A stretch of 64,000 bases of DNA, from positions 186,001 through 250,000 of the forward strand of contig NZ_JAAMFG010000034.1 of assembly GCF_011064545.1 (NCBI RefSeq), written 5' to 3'. Made by a program: the position numbers and the translations under genes. The stretch comes from Wenzhouxiangella sp. XN24 (GTDB lineage: Bacteria > Pseudomonadota > Gammaproteobacteria > Steroidobacterales > XN24). Below the pieces are notes generated by a model, which was not told where the DNA came from, ran no database searches, and saw nothing but the letters and a program-made list of their open reading frames with translations. Positions 1 to 11,289 of this stretch are shown one piece after another. The stretch's first letter is position 1, and the number at the start of each line of letters is the position of its first letter.

Positions 1-866
1 CGGCATTCGCCGTGAAAGTGCCGATGTGGCCGGTGCATACCTGGCTGCCGGATGCCCACGTGGAGGCGCCGACGGGGGGCTCGGTGATCCTGGCGGCCAT
101 CATGCTGAAAATGGGCGGCTACGGCTTCCTGCGATTCAGCCTGCCGATCACCCCGGATGCCAGCCAGGCGCTCGACTGGCTGATGATCGCGCTGTCGCTC
201 ATTGCCGTGGTTTATATCGGCTTCGTGGCGCTGGTGCAGAACGACATGAAGAAGCTGATCGCCTATTCGTCGATCGCGCACATGGGTTTCGTGACGCTCG
301 GGCTGTTCATCGCCTGGCGCATCCTCGACAACACCGGCGCGGCGGAAGGCATCGTCATGGGCCTGCAGGGCGGCATGGTCCAGATGATCTCGCACGGCCT
401 GATCTCCGGGGCGATGTTCCTTTGCGTGGGGGTGCTTTACGATCGCATGCACAGTCGCGAGATCTCGGCCTATGGCGGTGTGGCGAATACCATGCCCTGG
501 TTCGCGGCGTTCTTCGTCCTGTTCGCGATGGCCAATGCCGGCCTGCCCGGAACCTCGGGCTTCGTCGGCGAGTTTTTGGTGATTCTCGCGAGCTTCAAGG
601 CCAACTTCTGGTACGCAGTCCTGGCCGCGACCACGCTGGTGCTCGGCGCCGCGTACACCCTGTGGATGGTGAAGCGGGTGCTCTACGGCGAGGTGGCCAA
701 CGAGCGCGTCGCCGCGCTTGAGGACATCGGTCGGCGCGAGTTTCTCGTGCTGGGCATACTGGCCGCGGCAGTGCTGCTGCTCGGTCTCTGGCCGGCTCCC
801 TTAATCGATGCGATGGCCGTCACCCTGCAGGCGCTCGCGGATCACGTGGTGCAGTCCAAGCTATGA
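1..866 (+). CDS. nuoM: NADH-quinone oxidoreductase subunit M (3' part)
   Basis: Antiporter-like, proton-pumping membrane subunit of complex I in the inner membrane. The window opens inside the gene: the frame is open from base 3 and only the C-terminal ~288 residues are present, of about 500 usual for NuoM. The first residues include AVKVPMWPVHTWLPDAH, a family hallmark with a conserved lysine thought to lie in the proton path, and EAPTGGSVILAA follows. Several hydrophobic helices come after it, and KKLIAYSSIAHMG is another signature of the NuoL/M/N family. The stop codon overlaps the ATG of nuoN by four bases, which indicates one operon and translational coupling. The true start lies upstream of this window. 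Confidence 0.96.
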   Translation, partial: AFAVKVPMWPVHTWLPDAHVEAPTGGSVILAAIMLKMGGYGFLRFSLPITPDASQALDWLMIALSLIAVVYIGFVALVQNDMKKLIAYSSIAHMGFVTLGLFIAWRILDNTGAAEGIVMGLQGGMVQMISHGLISGAMFLCVGVLYDRMHSREISAYGGVANTMPWFAAFFVLFAMANAGLPGTSGFVGEFLVILASFKANFWYAVLAATTLVLGAAYTLWMVKRVLYGEVANERVAALEDIGRREFLVLGILAAAVLLLGLWPAPLIDAMAVTLQALADHVVQSKL

Positions 867-2296
867 ACGGCATGACTCAATTCGCTCCCGCGACGGCGGA
901 AATCTTCCTGATGGCGGCGGCTTGTGTCGTGCTGCTGGCCGACCTGTTTCTCGCCCAACGGCATCGGATCGTGACGTACTGGCTGGCGCTGGCCGCGTTG
1001 CTGGGCACGGCGCTTTGCCTCGCCGGTACGGCACCGGAGGGGCGCGTCGTCACGCTCAGCGGCGCCTTCGTCGCGGATCCGCTGTCGCAGCTGCTGAAAC
1101 TGTTCACTTGTGGCGTCGTCGCCGTGACCTTCTTGTATGCGCGGGATTACCTGCGGGCCAGGGACCTGTTCAAGGGGGAATATTTCGTTCTTGGCCTGTT
1201 CGCCACGCTCGGCATATTCGTCATGATCTCGGCGCACAGCATGCTGAGCCTGTATCTCGGCCTGGAACTGATGTCCCTGTCGCTGTATGCGATGGTCGCG
1301 TTCAACCGGGACAGCCCGATGGCGGCCGAGGCGGCCATGAAGTACTTCATTCTCGGTGCCATCGCGACAGGCTGCTTCCTGTATGGCACGTCGATCCTTT
1401 ACGGCGTCACCGGCTCCCTGGACCTGGGTGAAATCGCGCAGCGCGCCGGCGAACTGGACCGCCTTGACATCCATATCCTGGTGGCGCTCTCTTTCATCCT
1501 GGTCGGGGTGGCTTTCAAGTTCGGCGCCGTGCCGTTCCACATGTGGCTGCCCGACGTCTACCAGGGCGCGATCACTCCGGTGACCCTGTTCATCGGTACG
1601 GCCGCGAAGATCGCCTCGCTGGCCATGATCTACCGGGTGCTGGTCGAGGGGCTCGGCGCACTGCATGGCAGCTGGGCGGACATGCTGGCGGTCCTGGCCG
1701 TGTTGTCGATGGCCATCGGCAACATCGTGGCCATCGCCCAGGACAACCTGAAGCGGATGCTCGCCTACTCGACGATTTCCCATGTCGGCTTCATCCTGCT
1801 GGGCATCCTTGCCGGCACGGTCGGGGGGTACGAGGCCGCGATCTATTACACGCTCGCCTACGTGATCATGGCCGGCGCCGCCTTCGGCATGATCATCCTG
1901 CTCAGCCGGCGCGGGTTCGAGGCGGAGGCCATCGACGATTTTCGTGGCCTGAATGCCCGCAGCCCGTGGTTCGCCGCCATCATGCTGATCGTCATGTTCA
2001 GCATGGCGGGGGTCCCGCCCCTGCTCGGCTTCTACGCGAAATTCGCCGTTCTGGCCGCGGTGATCGAGGTGGGGCGGACCTGGCTGGCAGTGGCCGGCGT
2101 ACTGTTTTCCGTGATCGGCGCCTATTACTACCTGCGGATCGTCAAGGTGATGTACTTCGACGCACCTGCCGATACCCAGCCGCTGGCGGCCAGTCTCGAC
2201 CTGCGTGTCGTCCTGAGCCTGAACGGACTGCTCGTGCTCGGCCTGGGCATCTTCCCGCAGGCGCTGATCGCGCTCAGTATCGCTGCTTTGCGCTGA
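863..2296 (+). CDS. nuoN: NADH-quinone oxidoreductase subunit N
   Basis: Last membrane subunit of complex I, another antiporter-like proton channel. It is 477 residues, normal for NuoN, and hydrophobic throughout with about 14 predicted helices. Family motifs are visible: GVAFKFGAVPFHMWLPDVY with the channel lysine near residue 220, and LKRMLAYSTISHVGF near residue 300. The ATG at 863 overlaps the nuoM stop. Gene order nuoM-nuoN at the end of the nuo operon is standard. About 80 bp after the stop a promoter for tRNA-fMet begins, so this is the end of the operon; no strong hairpin terminator was seen directly after it. Confidence 0.97.
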   Translation: MNGMTQFAPATAEIFLMAAACVVLLADLFLAQRHRIVTYWLALAALLGTALCLAGTAPEGRVVTLSGAFVADPLSQLLKLFTCGVVAVTFLYARDYLRARDLFKGEYFVLGLFATLGIFVMISAHSMLSLYLGLELMSLSLYAMVAFNRDSPMAAEAAMKYFILGAIATGCFLYGTSILYGVTGSLDLGEIAQRAGELDRLDIHILVALSFILVGVAFKFGAVPFHMWLPDVYQGAITPVTLFIGTAAKIASLAMIYRVLVEGLGALHGSWADMLAVLAVLSMAIGNIVAIAQDNLKRMLAYSTISHVGFILLGILAGTVGGYEAAIYYTLAYVIMAGAAFGMIILLSRRGFEAEAIDDFRGLNARSPWFAAIMLIVMFSMAGVPPLLGFYAKFAVLAAVIEVGRTWLAVAGVLFSVIGAYYYLRIVKVMYFDAPADTQPLAASLDLRVVLSLNGLLVLGLGIFPQALIALSIAALR

Positions 2297-2377
2297 GTTG
2301 CGGCTGCGGCTGCACGGGATGGCACCGCGCATTGCGCTGCGGGATCGAGCGGATCAGGGCCCAATCGGCCGTTCCCC

Positions 2378-2406
2378 TTGCGCTGCGGCAAAGCGCTCCG
2401 TAAAAT
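2378..2406 (+). promoter_or_regulatory. Putative sigma-70 promoter of tRNA-fMet
   Basis: TTGCGC at 2378-2383 and TAAAAT at 2401-2406 are separated by exactly 17 bases. The predicted start of transcription falls about 10 bases before the tRNA 5' end. This fits a strong stable-RNA promoter that could also feed rimP-nusA-infB by read-through. Confidence 0.65.
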
Positions 2407-2420
2407 ACCCAGTCTGCGGA

Positions 2421-2497
2421 TGCGGGGTGGAGCAGTCTGGCAGCTCGTCGGGCTCATAACCCGAAGGTCGCAGGTTCGAATCCTGCCCCCGCTACCA
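2421..2497 (+). tRNA. Initiator tRNA-fMet (CAT)
   Basis: A 77-nt cloverleaf with encoded CCA. The anticodon loop is CTCATAA and the anticodon stem carries the three consecutive G-C pairs (GGG/CCC) that mark initiator tRNA. Acceptor positions 2-7 pair as GCGGGG with CCCCGC, while positions 1 and 72 are both T, so the first pair is unpaired as needed for formylation. The T arm reads GGTTCGAATCC. An initiator tRNA directly before rimP-nusA-infB is the arrangement known from metY in E. coli. Confidence 0.97.
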
Positions 2498-2511
2498 ACG
2501 CTTTTCGCCGG

Positions 2512-2537
2512 AAAAGGCCCCCTAGGGGCTTTTTCTT
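2512..2537 (+). terminator. Intrinsic terminator after tRNA-fMet
   Basis: AAAAGGCCCC (2512-2521), loop CTA and GGGGCTTTTT (2525-2534) form a 10-bp stem with one G-T pair, running into a T-rich tail. It should end most tRNA transcripts while allowing read-through into rimP. Confidence 0.75.
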
Positions 2538-2540
2538 TAT

Positions 2541-2560
2541 CCGGCCCATTAAAGGGCCGG
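2541..2560 (+). other. GC-rich hairpin in rimP leader
   Basis: CCGGCCC (2541-2547) and GGGCCGG (2554-2560) form a perfect 7-bp stem over an AT-rich 6-base loop. There is no T-run after it. It lies between two terminator-like hairpins in the leader and may be an anti-terminator or an RNase processing point; that role is inferred. Confidence 0.45.
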
Positions 2561-2588
2561 GAGATGGCCTCGGAAGGAGGCCGACAGG

Positions 2589-2610
2589 TGGGCCGCAGGG
2601 CCCATTTTTT
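2589..2610 (+). terminator. Second terminator/attenuator just before rimP
   Basis: TGGGCC (2589-2594), loop GCAG, GGCCCA (2599-2604), then six Ts (2605-2610). This textbook intrinsic terminator ends only 16 bases before the rimP start, so it would control how much transcription enters the rimP-nusA-infB operon. NusA is known to autoregulate this operon in E. coli; attenuation at this exact site is an inference. Confidence 0.7.
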
Positions 2611-2626
2611 GTTGGGCGAGGCAGTG

Positions 2627-3076
2627 ATGCTGAAAGACACATTGCTTGAGCTCCTCGGCCCCGAAATCGAGGCCATGGGGTACGAACTGGTGGAACTGGA
2701 CGCGCCGGCGCCGGGCGGGTCCGGGACTTTGAGGATCTACATCGACGGCGATAACGGAATCGGCCTGGAGGATTGCGAGCGGGTGAGCCACAGGGTGAGC
2801 GGGGTGCTGGATGTGGAGGACCCGATTCACGGGCACTACATCCTGGAGGTGTCCTCCCCGGGGCTCGATCGGCCGCTGCGGACGGAGCAGCACTTTCGCA
2901 GCCAGGCCGGGAAGCTGGTGAAGATCGTGCTCGCGGCGGGGCGGCCGGGACGGCGACGCTACAAGGGAACCATCGTGGGAATCGACGACGGCATTGTGGA
3001 AATTGAGGTGGATGGCGAGCGGTTTTCGCTCTCGTTATCCGATATCGAATCTGCCCGGCTCGTGCCGGAGTACTAG
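2627..3076 (+). CDS. rimP: Ribosome maturation factor RimP
   Basis: Cytoplasmic assembly factor for the 30S ribosomal subunit. The ATG at 2627 gives 149 residues, the usual length, beginning MLKDTLLELLGPEIEAMGYE. A GTG one codon upstream is also possible. The open frame extending further upstream is not coding, because it runs through terminators and the tRNA. Family features are the N-terminal GYELVELD strand, DCERVSHRVSGVLD, the HYILEVSSPGLDRPL segment and a C-terminal SH3-like barrel ending in a SARLVPEY-type sequence. It is followed after 23 bp by nusA, as in most Proteobacteria. Confidence 0.95.
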   Translation: MLKDTLLELLGPEIEAMGYELVELDAPAPGGSGTLRIYIDGDNGIGLEDCERVSHRVSGVLDVEDPIHGHYILEVSSPGLDRPLRTEQHFRSQAGKLVKIVLAAGRPGRRRYKGTIVGIDDGIVEIEVDGERFSLSLSDIESARLVPEY

Positions 3077-3099
3077 TCCTGGGGATCGGGTCAACTGAA

Positions 3100-4605
3100 A
3101 TGAACAAGGAAATCCTACAGGTCATCGAACAGGTGTCGGCCGAAAAAGAACTCGACAAGGAGATCATTTTCGAGGCCCTGGAGATGGCGCTGGCGACCGC
3201 CGCCCGCAAGCAGTTTGGCGAGGACATCGAGGCGCGCGTCTCGATGGACCGCAAGACCGGCAAGCTCAGCACCTTCCGCCGCTGGAAGGTGTTCGCGGAC
3301 GACTCCACCGAACTCGAGACCCCGAGTCGCGAGTTGCGGCTGGAAGATGCACTGGATATCGATCCCGCCGCGGAAGTGGACGGCTATGTCGAGGAGCCGC
3401 TGGACATCGCGCCGACCGGCCGAATCGTGGCACAGACCGCGAAACAGGTGGTGGTGCAGAAGGTGCGCGAGGCGGAGCGGGCGCAGGTCGTCGAAGAGTT
3501 CCGCGACCGTGTCGGCACGCTCATCGGCGGGATCGTGAAGCGCGTCGATCGGAACGGCGTATTCGTGGATCTCGGCGGCAATGCCGAGGGCTTCATCTCG
3601 CGCGAGGAGATGATTCCCCGCGAAGCCGTCCGCACCCAGGACCGCATCAAGGGCTTCTTGCGCGAAGTACGCTCCGAGCCGCGGGGTCCGCAGATCTTTC
3701 TCTCGCGCACCGCGCCCGAATTCATCATCGAACTGTTTCGCCTCGAGGTTCCGGAGGTCGGCCAGGGCCTGATCGAGATCCTCGGCGCCGCCCGCGATCC
3801 CGGCCATCGCGCCAAGATCGCCGTCAAGAGCCTGGACCAGCGCATCGATCCGATCGGCGCCTGCGTGGGCATGCGGGGCTCCCGTGTGCAGGCCGTCTCC
3901 AACGAATTGGCCGGGGAACGTGTCGACATCATTCCCTGGGACGACAATCCGGCACAGTTCGTGATCAATGCCATGTCGCCCGCTGAAGTGGTTTCCATCG
4001 TCGTGGACGAGGATTCCCACAGCATGAACGTGGCGGTCGAGGAGGACAAATTATCCCAGGCGATCGGCCGCGGGGGGCAGAACGTCCGCCTCGCGAGCGA
4101 GCTGGCCGGCTGGGAGCTCAATGTCATGACGGCCAGCGAAGCCGAAGAGAAGAGCGAGGCGGAGTCGCGCGCCTTGATCGAGGTCTTCAAGGTCCAGCTC
4201 GACGTGGATGAGGAGGTCGCCGTGATTCTCGTCCAGGAAGGGTTCTCGAGTGTCGAGGAGATTGCCTACGTGCCGACGTCCGAACTGCTCGCGGTCGAGG
4301 AGTTCGACGAGGATATCGTCGAGGAGCTGCGCAGTCGGGCACGTGACGTGCTGATCACGCAGGCGATCGTCAAGGAAGAGAAACTCGACCAGGCCGAGCC
4401 TGCCGAGGATCTCCTGGCGCTCGACGGCATGGATCGCAGCCTGGCGTTCGCGCTGGCCGGTCGAGGTATCCGCACGCGTGAGGACCTGGCCGACCAGTCG
4501 ACCGATGAACTCGAGGATATCGAGGGGCTGGACGCCGAACGTGCCGGCAAGCTGATCATGGCCGCCCGCGCCCATTGGTTCGAGAGCGCCGAAGAGAACG
4601 GCTGA
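3100..4605 (+). CDS. nusA: Transcription termination/antitermination protein NusA
   Basis: RNA-polymerase-associated elongation factor. It is 501 residues, like E. coli NusA. In order: N-terminal RNAP-binding domain (about 1-125), S1 domain (about 135-200, [18 protein letters not shown]), two KH domains (about 200-345, with [14 protein letters not shown] and [15 protein letters not shown]) and two acidic helix-hairpin-helix repeats at the C-terminus (about 360-495) that in E. coli contact the RNAP alpha subunit. The ATG at 3100 follows rimP closely, and infB starts 13 bp after the stop. In E. coli NusA feeds back on its own operon. Confidence 0.97.
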   Translation: MNKEILQVIEQVSAEKELDKEIIFEALEMALATAARKQFGEDIEARVSMDRKTGKLSTFRRWKVFADDSTELETPSRELRLEDALDIDPAAEVDGYVEEPLDIAPTGRIVAQTAKQVVVQKVREAERAQVVEEFRDRVGTLIGGIVKRVDRNGVFVDLGGNAEGFISREEMIPREAVRTQDRIKGFLREVRSEPRGPQIFLSRTAPEFIIELFRLEVPEVGQGLIEILGAARDPGHRAKIAVKSLDQRIDPIGACVGMRGSRVQAVSNELAGERVDIIPWDDNPAQFVINAMSPAEVVSIVVDEDSHSMNVAVEEDKLSQAIGRGGQNVRLASELAGWELNVMTASEAEEKSEAESRALIEVFKVQLDVDEEVAVILVQEGFSSVEEIAYVPTSELLAVEEFDEDIVEELRSRARDVLITQAIVKEEKLDQAEPAEDLLALDGMDRSLAFALAGRGIRTREDLADQSTDELEDIEGLDAERAGKLIMAARAHWFESAEENG

Positions 4606-4618
4606 ATACGAGGTTCTA

Positions 4619-7174
4619 ATGCATATGGCCGACGTCACTGTTGCCCAGTTCGCCGATGTCCTGAAGGTCCCTGTCGACCGGCTGTTGAGTCAGCTGGAGG
4701 AAGCCGGTATCCGCGTGGCCGGTGCGGAGGACACGATCAGCGACGAGGCGAAGCTCGAGTTGCTGACTTTCCTGCGGGAGAGTCACGGGCGCGAGGCGCC
4801 CGCCGTGACGCCGCGCAAGATCACGCTGAGCCGAAAGACCCAGAGCGAACTTCGCCAGCCGGTCGGCCAGGGGCGGACCCGCACCGTCAACGTCGAGGTC
4901 CGCAAGAAGCGCACCTACATCAAGCGCGATGTGCTCGAGGAACAGGCTCGCCAGCAGCAGGAAGAACTCGATCGCGAACGCGAGGCCGTCGAGGCGGCGA
5001 AGCGCAAGGCGGAAGAGGAAGCGCGTCGCAGCGTCGAGGAAGAACAGAAGCTCCGCGACGACGAGGAAAAACGTCGCCAGGCGGATGAAGCAGCGCGCCT
5101 CAAGGCGGAAGAGGATGCCCGCAAGAAGCTCGAGGAAGAGGCCCGCCGGGTAGCCGAGGAAGAGGCCCGCGTGCTGGCCGAGGCCCGCAAGCGCGGCTCC
5201 GAGGACGATCGCAAGCGCAAGGACGCCGAGCGTGCGCCGCCGCGTCGCGCCGGCGGCGCGGAGCAACCGGGTGGCGCCACCAAGTACGGCCGCAAGGAGC
5301 TGCACGTGTCGGGCGACAAGTCCGGCAAGCGCCGCAAGCGCCCGGCCGGCGGACGCCGCAGCGGCGGGGCCCAGATCGAACGGCAGGGATTCGAGCGCCC
5401 GACCGCGCCCGTCGTGCGCGAGGTCGGCATTCCCGAGACCATCACCGTGGCGGAACTGGCCCAGAAGATGGCAGTGAAGGCGACGGAAGTGATCAAGACC
5501 ATGATGGGCATGGGCGCAATGGTCACGATCAACCAGGTCATCGACAAGGACACCGCGGCGCTCGTGGTCGAGGAGATGGGCCACACGCCGAAGATGCTGC
5601 GCGAGAACCAGATCGAGGAAGTCGTCGAACAGGCATCCCGCGGCACAGGGGAAGTCGAGGCGCGCTGGCCGGTCGTCACGATCATGGGCCATGTCGATCA
5701 CGGCAAGACTTCACTGCTCGATTACATCCGTCGCAGCAAGGTCGCGGCGGGCGAGGCCGGCGGCATCACGCAGCACATCGGCGCCTACGTGGTCGAGTCC
5801 GCCAAGGGACGCGTCACTTTCCTCGATACGCCGGGCCATGCCGCGTTCACCGCCATGCGCGCCCGCGGGGCGCAGGCCACCGACGTGGTCATCCTCGTCG
5901 TGGCCGCGGATGACGGCGTGATGCCCCAGACGGTCGAAGCCGTGCAGCATGCCCGGGCGGCCGGCGTACCGATCGTCGTGGCGGTCAACAAGATCGACAA
6001 GGCGGGCGCCGACCCGGAGCGCGTGAAGAGTGAGCTCGCCCAGCACGAGGTCATCCCGGAAGAATGGGGCGGTGACACGCAGTTCGTGAGCGTCTCGGCG
6101 CACACGGGCGAGGGCATCGACACTTTGCTCGAGTCGGTCGCCCTGCAGGCCGAAGTGCTCGAGTTGACTGCAGTCACGAGCGGTCCGGCCAGTGGCGTGG
6201 TGATCGAATCCAGCCTCGAGAAGGGCCGCGGTGCCGTCGCGACGGTGCTCGTGCAACAGGGCACGCTGCAGGCCGGCGACGCCGTGCTCGCGGGTCGCGA
6301 ATACGGTCGTGTGCGCGCCATGTTCAACGAACTCGGTAAACCAGTGAAGGAAGCCGGTCCGTCCACGCCTGTCCAGGTGCTCGGATTGTCGGGCACGCCC
6401 ATGGCCGGAGACGACGTCGTGGTGCTGCCCGATGAACGCAAGGCCCGCGAGGTGGCTTTGCACCGCCAGGGCAAGTTCCGCGACGTCAAGCTCGCCAAGC
6501 AACAGGCTTCGAAGCTCGAGGACGTCTTCACGCAGATGGAGGAAGGCGAAGCCAGTTCGGTTCAGCTGCTCATCAAGGCCGACGTGCAGGGCAGCGCTGA
6601 GGCGTTGCGGGATGCGATGACGCGGCTGTCCTCGGACGAGGTCAAGGTGAAGGTCATCAGCAGCAACGTCGGCGGCATTACGGAATCCGACGTGAACCTG
6701 GCGGCCGCTTCCGGTGCGATCATCATCGGCTTCAACGTGCGCGCCGACGCGGCGGCCAGGACCGCGGTCAAGGAGACCGGCGTAGATGTGCGCTATTACA
6801 GCATCATCTACGAGGCCATCGACGACGTGAAATCCGCGATCGTCGGCCTGCTGTCGCCCGAGATTCGCGAGCAGATCGTCGGCACCGCCGAGGTCCGGGA
6901 AGTGTTCACTTCGCCGAAATTCGGCCAGGTGGCCGGCTGCCTGGTCACCGAGGGCACGGTCAAGCGCAACAACCCGATCCGCGTCCTGCGTGACAACGTC
7001 GTGATCTTCGAGGGAGCTTTGGAGTCGCTGCGGCGTTTCAAGGACGACGTGAACGAGGTCCGCTCCGGCACCGAGTGCGGCATCGGCGTGCGCAACTACA
7101 CCGATGTGCGTCCCGGCGACCAGATCGAGTGCTTCGAGCGCATCGAGATTGCCCGGACGTTCCAGCAGAGCTGA
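4619..7174 (+). CDS. infB: Translation initiation factor IF-2
   Basis: GTPase that brings initiator tRNA to the 30S subunit. It is 851 residues. The N-terminus has an IF2_N domain (about 1-55), followed by a long charged Glu/Lys/Arg/Ala linker (about 100-245) of coiled-coil character, and a second IF2_N domain near 270. The G domain starts near residue 357 with [17 protein letters not shown] and NKID follow. Domains II, III and IV fill the C-terminal half. Two ATGs six bases apart are possible starts; GAGG at 4610-4613 is 5 bases from the first and 11 from the second. The stop overlaps the rbfA start by one base. Confidence 0.97.
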   Translation: MHMADVTVAQFADVLKVPVDRLLSQLEEAGIRVAGAEDTISDEAKLELLTFLRESHGREAPAVTPRKITLSRKTQSELRQPVGQGRTRTVNVEVRKKRTYIKRDVLEEQARQQQEELDREREAVEAAKRKAEEEARRSVEEEQKLRDDEEKRRQADEAARLKAEEDARKKLEEEARRVAEEEARVLAEARKRGSEDDRKRKDAERAPPRRAGGAEQPGGATKYGRKELHVSGDKSGKRRKRPAGGRRSGGAQIERQGFERPTAPVVREVGIPETITVAELAQKMAVKATEVIKTMMGMGAMVTINQVIDKDTAALVVEEMGHTPKMLRENQIEEVVEQASRGTGEVEARWPVVTIMGHVDHGKTSLLDYIRRSKVAAGEAGGITQHIGAYVVESAKGRVTFLDTPGHAAFTAMRARGAQATDVVILVVAADDGVMPQTVEAVQHARAAGVPIVVAVNKIDKAGADPERVKSELAQHEVIPEEWGGDTQFVSVSAHTGEGIDTLLESVALQAEVLELTAVTSGPASGVVIESSLEKGRGAVATVLVQQGTLQAGDAVLAGREYGRVRAMFNELGKPVKEAGPSTPVQVLGLSGTPMAGDDVVVLPDERKAREVALHRQGKFRDVKLAKQQASKLEDVFTQMEEGEASSVQLLIKADVQGSAEALRDAMTRLSSDEVKVKVISSNVGGITESDVNLAAASGAIIIGFNVRADAAARTAVKETGVDVRYYSIIYEAIDDVKSAIVGLLSPEIREQIVGTAEVREVFTSPKFGQVAGCLVTEGTVKRNNPIRVLRDNVVIFEGALESLRRFKDDVNEVRSGTECGIGVRNYTDVRPGDQIECFERIEIARTFQQS

Positions 7175-7551
7175 TGCCTCGCGAGTTCACCCGCAGTCGC
7201 CGGGTAGGCGAACAGATGCAGCGCCTCATGGGCGAGATCCTGCTGCGCGACGTCCATGATCCGGGCGCACGCGGTGTGAGCGTCACCGCTGTCGAGGTAT
7301 CCAAGGACCTGTCGCACGCAACCGTCTGGTTCAGCCTGCTCGATCCGGCGGCGGATCCCAAGCCGGCGGCCGCCGCCCTGGCACGCGCATCGGGAATGAT
7401 CCGCGGCAAGCTGGGTCGCGCCATGTACATCCGCCAGGTGCCGGAATTGCATTTCCGCCATGACGAGAGCCTGGAGCGCGGTTCGCGCCTCTCGGAGCTG
7501 ATCAACAGGGCAGTCGCCTCGGACAAGTCCGGGTCCGGCCAGGATGAATGA
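7174..7551 (+). CDS. rbfA: 30S ribosome-binding factor RbfA
   Basis: Small KH-fold protein that binds late 30S precursors near the 5' end of 16S rRNA. It is 125 residues starting [18 protein letters not shown], with the family LMGEILLRDVHDP segment and RQVPELHFRHDESLERGSRL near the C-terminus. The ATG at 7174 shares its A with the infB TGA, a sign of translational coupling. Its last 8 bases overlap truB. Confidence 0.96.
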   Translation: MPREFTRSRRVGEQMQRLMGEILLRDVHDPGARGVSVTAVEVSKDLSHATVWFSLLDPAADPKPAAAALARASGMIRGKLGRAMYIRQVPELHFRHDESLERGSRLSELINRAVASDKSGSGQDE

Positions 7552-8479
7552 AGGGCTCGCCGCCCGGCCCCGGCCCGCGAACGGCGGGCCGGATGGGGTC
7601 GTTTTGCTGGACAAGCCGGTGGGGCTGTCGTCGAACATCGCCTTGCAGAAGGTGCGCCGGCTCTTCGGGTCGCGCAAGGCAGGGCATACCGGAAGCCTGG
7701 ATCCCCTGGCCAGCGGCCTGCTGCCCGTCTGCCTGGGCCAAGCGACCCGGTTCAGCGGGTACCTGCTCGGTGCGGCCAAGGGCTACCGCGTGACCGGCCG
7801 ACTCGGCGAGCGCACGGCAACCGGTGATGTCGAGGGCGACGTGGTCGAGCGTTGCGCCTGGGAGCAGCTTTCGCGTGACGACTTCGTTGCCGTATTGCCG
7901 GGTTTTCGCGGCCCCATCCTGCAGGTGCCGCCGATGTATTCGGCATTGAAGCAGGGGGGCGAGCGGCTATACAAGAAGGCTCGCCGCGGGGAAGTGGTCG
8001 AGCGACCGGCGCGCGAAGTGGAAATCCATGGGCTCGAACTCGAGGCGTGGACTCCGCCGTCGTTCTCGCTGGATGTGCGTTGTTCGAAAGGCACCTATAT
8101 CCGCACGCTCGTCGAGGACCTGGCGCGGGCTGCAGGCAGCTGTGCACACGTGACGGCCTTGCGCCGCTATGCCGCGGGCCCTTACGAGCATGAAAGCATG
8201 TACACCCTCGAGGCACTCGAAGCCCTGGCTGCGGAGAGTCCGGAGCGCCTCGCGGAAGTGGTGTTGCCGATCGATTCGACCGTCGCGGGGCTGCCCATGG
8301 TCACGCTTCCTGCGGAAGCCGCGCACCGCCTGATGCAGGGGCAGCCCGTGGCGCTCGGGCCGGAAGGCGACGCGGGCCTGGTGCGGGTTTACAGCCCGGC
8401 GGGCTTCATCGGCCTCGGTGAGCGCGGCGCGACGGGAGAATTGCGTGTCAAACGTCTACTCGGCACCTGCAAGGTGTAG
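7544..8479 (+). CDS. truB: tRNA pseudouridine(55) synthase TruB
   Basis: Makes pseudouridine at position 55 in the T loop of nearly all tRNAs. It is 311 residues. The catalytic aspartate is D53 in GSLDPLASGLL; VLLDKPVGLSSN near residue 20 and the C-terminal PUA-like region (about 250-305) also fit. It overlaps rbfA by 8 bases, so the two are probably coupled. After the stop about 120 bp with a promoter precede rpsO. Confidence 0.97.
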   Translation: MNEGLAARPRPANGGPDGVVLLDKPVGLSSNIALQKVRRLFGSRKAGHTGSLDPLASGLLPVCLGQATRFSGYLLGAAKGYRVTGRLGERTATGDVEGDVVERCAWEQLSRDDFVAVLPGFRGPILQVPPMYSALKQGGERLYKKARRGEVVERPAREVEIHGLELEAWTPPSFSLDVRCSKGTYIRTLVEDLARAAGSCAHVTALRRYAAGPYEHESMYTLEALEALAAESPERLAEVVLPIDSTVAGLPMVTLPAEAAHRLMQGQPVALGPEGDAGLVRVYSPAGFIGLGERGATGELRVKRLLGTCKV

Positions 8480-8520
8480 CTTAAGGCGTCGAAGATAAAG
8501 GATTTTTAGTGGTGGCGGGC

Positions 8521-8550
8521 TTGTTCCATCGTGCTTCGGCGCGCTAGAAT
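8521..8550 (+). promoter_or_regulatory. Putative sigma-70 promoter of rpsO-pnp
   Basis: TTGTTC at 8521-8526 and TAGAAT at 8545-8550 lie 18 bases apart, about 50 bases before the rpsO start. An internal promoter before rpsO is also known in E. coli. Confidence 0.5.
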
Positions 8551-8601
8551 TGCCGGCTTGTCAAAGGGACAGCGAAAGAGCAGGTTCTCAGGAGATATCA
8601 G

Positions 8602-8871
8602 ATGCCTCTGTCGGTAGAGCAGAAGAAAGAAATCATCACGGAGTACGGTCGCGGCAACGCGGACACCGGCTCCCCGGAAGTGCAGGTGGCCTTGTTGTCC
8701 GCCCGCATCAGCGAACTCACAGAGCATTTCGCTACCCACAAGAAGGACCACCATTCACGGCGTGGTCTGCTCAAGCTGGTCAACCAGCGTCGCCAGCTTC
8801 TGGATTACCTGAAGCGGAAGGACGTGGGACGTTACCAGGAAATCATTTCCCGTCTCGGCCTGCGTCGCTGA
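8602..8871 (+). CDS. rpsO: 30S ribosomal protein S15
   Basis: Primary 16S-binding ribosomal protein. It is 89 residues, the normal length, starting [16 protein letters not shown] and containing the conserved [15 protein letters not shown] and [20 protein letters not shown] segments. An AGGAG sequence precedes the ATG. Its neighbour pnp, about 50 bp downstream, is the standard partner; in E. coli S15 represses its own translation through a leader pseudoknot, which was not modelled here. Confidence 0.98.
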   Translation: MPLSVEQKKEIITEYGRGNADTGSPEVQVALLSARISELTEHFATHKKDHHSRRGLLKLVNQRRQLLDYLKRKDVGRYQEIISRLGLRR

Positions 8872-8920
8872 GGACATTCCAAGTCCGGTCATGGGGACCG
8901 GCAGACAATAGGCGAAGAAA

Positions 8921-11014
<2,094 letters not shown>

Positions 11015-11039
11015 GTCTCCGACCAGCGGTCGAGGATGA

Positions 11040-11071
11040 GGCGGGCGCTTTCCGGCGCCCGCCTTTCTTTT
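11040..11071 (+). terminator. Intrinsic terminator of pnp
   Basis: GGCGGGCGC (11040-11048), loop TTTCCG and GCGCCCGCC (11055-11063) make a perfect 9-bp stem followed by TTTCTTTT. It closes the rpsO-pnp transcript. Confidence 0.9.
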
Positions 11072-11077
11072 GCGCGA

Positions 11078-11107
11078 CAAAAAAAGCCCCCGCCAATGGC
11101 GGGGGCT
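11078..11107 (-). terminator. Intrinsic terminator of the phaR transcript (minus strand)
   Basis: AGCCCCCGCC (11085-11094) and GGCGGGGGCT (11098-11107) form a 10-bp stem with a 3-base loop. The seven As at 11078-11084 become a U-run on the minus strand, so the signal serves the leftward gene phaR. It sits back to back with the pnp terminator. Confidence 0.85.
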
Positions 11108-11289
11108 CAAGAGGTCGGAAATAATCGACCAATTGGAGGAGTCGTCAAGGGATGATGCGTTGCATCAATTTGACGCAATGCAAAATATCAGCGACAAGCG
11201 AAGCTGTCAATATGAATTGGATTACGTCTTGATGACACAGCGGCTACGGCTGCCGCCGAAGCACCCCGCCAGGCAGGCCAAGAGCCGTT

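Noticed and set aside
842-2332. Minus-strand open frame opposite nuoN
   Set aside because: Same antisense artefact; its composition is His/Gln/Asp-rich without structure, and nuoN is certain.
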